64,000 nucleotides of DNA from Hybos culiciformis (taxonomy: Eukaryota > Arthropoda > Insecta > Diptera > Hybotidae): positions 26,311,052 through 26,375,051 of the forward strand of contig OZ023275.1 in the NCBI GenBank assembly GCA_964007475.1. The letters run 5' to 3'. A program made the translations under genes and the position numbers. Numbering within the stretch: position 1 is the first letter of the stretch; the number at the start of each line of letters is the position of its first letter. Below, in pieces: positions 62,587 through 64,000 of this stretch. Below the pieces are notes generated by a model. It did not search any database. It was not told the DNA's origin and saw only the letters and a list, made by a program, of their open reading frames with translations.

Positions 62587-64000
62587 ATGGAACTAAAATT
62601 AATAATTTTAGGTTTTAATATTTATTTTTTTAAATATGTCCATGCTGGGGGTCTAACTGAATTATTGAAAGACATCATAAGTCAAGAAAATTTTGACCTA
62701 ATAATCATCAGTGAAAATAAAAGTAAGAAACCGTCGCCATCGTCGATTATAACTTTCAGTGAAGAGGTTAATGTGATAACATCAATTCCTAAAATTCAAA
62801 TTGATTTGAATAACTCATTGAAATTAAAAAATTTTACTAGAAATATTTTTATAATAATTATATTAAAAAACTTGGAAGAACTGGAAGTGAATTTCGAAAT
62901 ACTAAGGAATAATTTGAATCTGAATATTCATACGAAAATTTTGTTAATTCTAGCAACAAAAAAATTGGTGACCATTGAAAAAATAACAATGCTTTTGAGA
63001 TTATTATATAAGAAAGATATAACCAATTGCGTCTTAGTAAATGATTTCAATTTTTCAAAATCTTCTCTTATTTATGAATACAAAATTTTTCCCGAATTTG
63101 TGCTGAGCTATAAATTTTATTCAGAGAGGAATTCAAAGTTATTACAAAATAAAATTTTTTCCAATAAATTTAAAAATTTTTATGGTAAAATTTTTAGCTT
63201 TTGTGGCCAACCTGGGCAAGCATTGTACTTTAATTTCAATAATAGTAAAAAAGAACATGGAACAGGGGGTGTAGTCTTTCACGCTTACGATAATTTTTTT
63301 AAAACTTATAATGGAACTTTGATTTGGACAAAAGAAGAAAATTGTGCAACATTAGAACATCAAGAAATAAAAAATATTACAGAAAATTGTTTTAATTCAT
63401 ATCCATTATATGTACTTAAATTGGGAGTATTGCTTCCATACATAGGAGAAAGGCAAAGGAATAATTTGTTTTTTATTGAAATACTTAATTGGAGAGCATG
63501 GATTTCAATAATGTTGATATTCATTTCACTCAGTATCATTTTACATTTTACAAGGATCACAACTACTACATCAACATTTTCTGCCATTAATCGAGCAGGC
63601 TTTTTCAAAGACTTTAGTCTCACGATTTTAAGCTGTTTAAATGCGTTACTCTTACAACCGATTCATAAAATCAAAATTTTTGAAGTTAATTTAAAAATTC
63701 GAATAATCATTACAATGATCATTTTTTTTTTCTTCATTTCAAGTAATTCATATTTAGCATTTCTCGAAAGTCATCTTACAAGACCAAAACATTTTCCACA
63801 GCCAAGATCTTGGGAAGATTTAAGAAACTTAAATTTGAAAATAATGGTACCTGAGAGAAAAAGGGATGTTTTCACAACACCAGAATTCAATGGTCATCAT
63901 GATTTGCTAATAAACTTGAATTTTGGTGCAGATTGTAAAAAAGCCTTGAATATAAGTTATGCATGTCTTTATTCATCAATTTTATGGACGCTCACTAATA
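62587..64000 (+). CDS. Divergent ionotropic chemosensory receptor (IR20a-like), 3' end beyond window
   Basis: A frame of 471 codons with no stop runs off the window. IRs are iGluR-derived ligand-gated cation channels in dendrites of olfactory or gustatory neurons, usually partnered with a co-receptor IR. Start: the ATG has A at -3 and G at +4, and an in-frame TAA lies 15 bases upstream. Residues 1-20 are a likely signal peptide ending VHA, before GG. Residues 21-198 form a short divergent N-terminal region with sequons NNS (75) and NFT (82). The S1 lobe follows (about 199-298), with GTGGVVFHAYDNFF (225-238) and NGT (242) resembling IR20a-type receptors. TM1 is about 304-323, the pore segment 339-358 and TM2 371-393. 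S2 begins SHLTRP at 395 and contains EDLRNLNLKIMV (410-421). The S1 ligand-binding arginine typical of iGluRs is not evident. Family members usually have about 550-650 residues, so the rest of S2 and TM3 should lie past 64000. No intron is seen. IR assignment is strong; the clade is inferred. Confidence 0.92.
   Translation, partial: MELKLIILGFNIYFFKYVHAGGLTELLKDIISQENFDLIIISENKSKKPSPSSIITFSEEVNVITSIPKIQIDLNNSLKLKNFTRNIFIIIILKNLEELEVNFEILRNNLNLNIHTKILLILATKKLVTIEKITMLLRLLYKKDITNCVLVNDFNFSKSSLIYEYKIFPEFVLSYKFYSERNSKLLQNKIFSNKFKNFYGKIFSFCGQPGQALYFNFNNSKKEHGTGGVVFHAYDNFFKTYNGTLIWTKEENCATLEHQEIKNITENCFNSYPLYVLKLGVLLPYIGERQRNNLFFIEILNWRAWISIMLIFISLSIILHFTRITTTTSTFSAINRAGFFKDFSLTILSCLNALLLQPIHKIKIFEVNLKIRIIITMIIFFFFISSNSYLAFLESHLTRPKHFPQPRSWEDLRNLNLKIMVPERKRDVFTTPEFNGHHDLLINLNFGADCKKALNISYACLYSSILWTLTN

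Overview
The window looks like insect nuclear DNA: very AT-rich (roughly 80% by eye), full of poly-A/T tracts and short AT-rich repeats, with no bacterial gene organisation. The organism is inferred from two things. One is a chemosensory ionotropic receptor (IR) gene at the right edge, a family limited to protostome animals. The other is a set of non-autonomous DNA transposons and arthropod-style repeats beside it. A fly (Diptera) is plausible because the receptor looks like the divergent IR20a-type clade, but the order is not proven.

Positions 1 to about 54,360 hold no gene I can support. The open frames there reach at most about 99 codons. A rough estimate for random DNA of this composition gives a longest frame near 95 codons, so they need no biological explanation. 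The segment could be intergenic or a long intron. It carries an inverted-repeat element with an internal 31-bp minisatellite (966-1568), a MITE-like element with a perfect central palindrome (21511-21881), an exact 40-bp duplication (23932-24010), degenerate dispersed repeats (near 13.2, 34.7 and 44.7 kb), an (ATT)n microsatellite, and several perfect palindromes.

Positions 54.36 to 61.59 kb form a dense repeat island of higher GC. In order it holds: a foldback element whose two arms carry convergent tRNA-like sequences, plus two further copies of that tRNA-like sequence; an 897-bp hAT-type MITE with an exact 8-bp target duplication (56038-56934); several short tandem arrays (57.1-59.2 kb); a 394-bp pogo/Tigger-like MITE flanked by TA (59242-59635); a 12-bp GC-rich minisatellite (59968-60051); an arthropod-type repeat leading into a 118-bp tandem array rich in ATGGC (YY1/Pho-like) cores (60538-61290); and a foldback element (61314-61587).

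After about 1 kb of ordinary AT-rich DNA with a possible coding relic, a single-exon IR gene starts at 62587 on the + strand and stays open to the window edge (471 codons seen). It is the only confident protein-coding gene. I found no evidence of a novel multi-gene system. The most unusual structures are the tRNA-armed foldback and the Pho-like tandem array about 1.3 kb upstream of the receptor.
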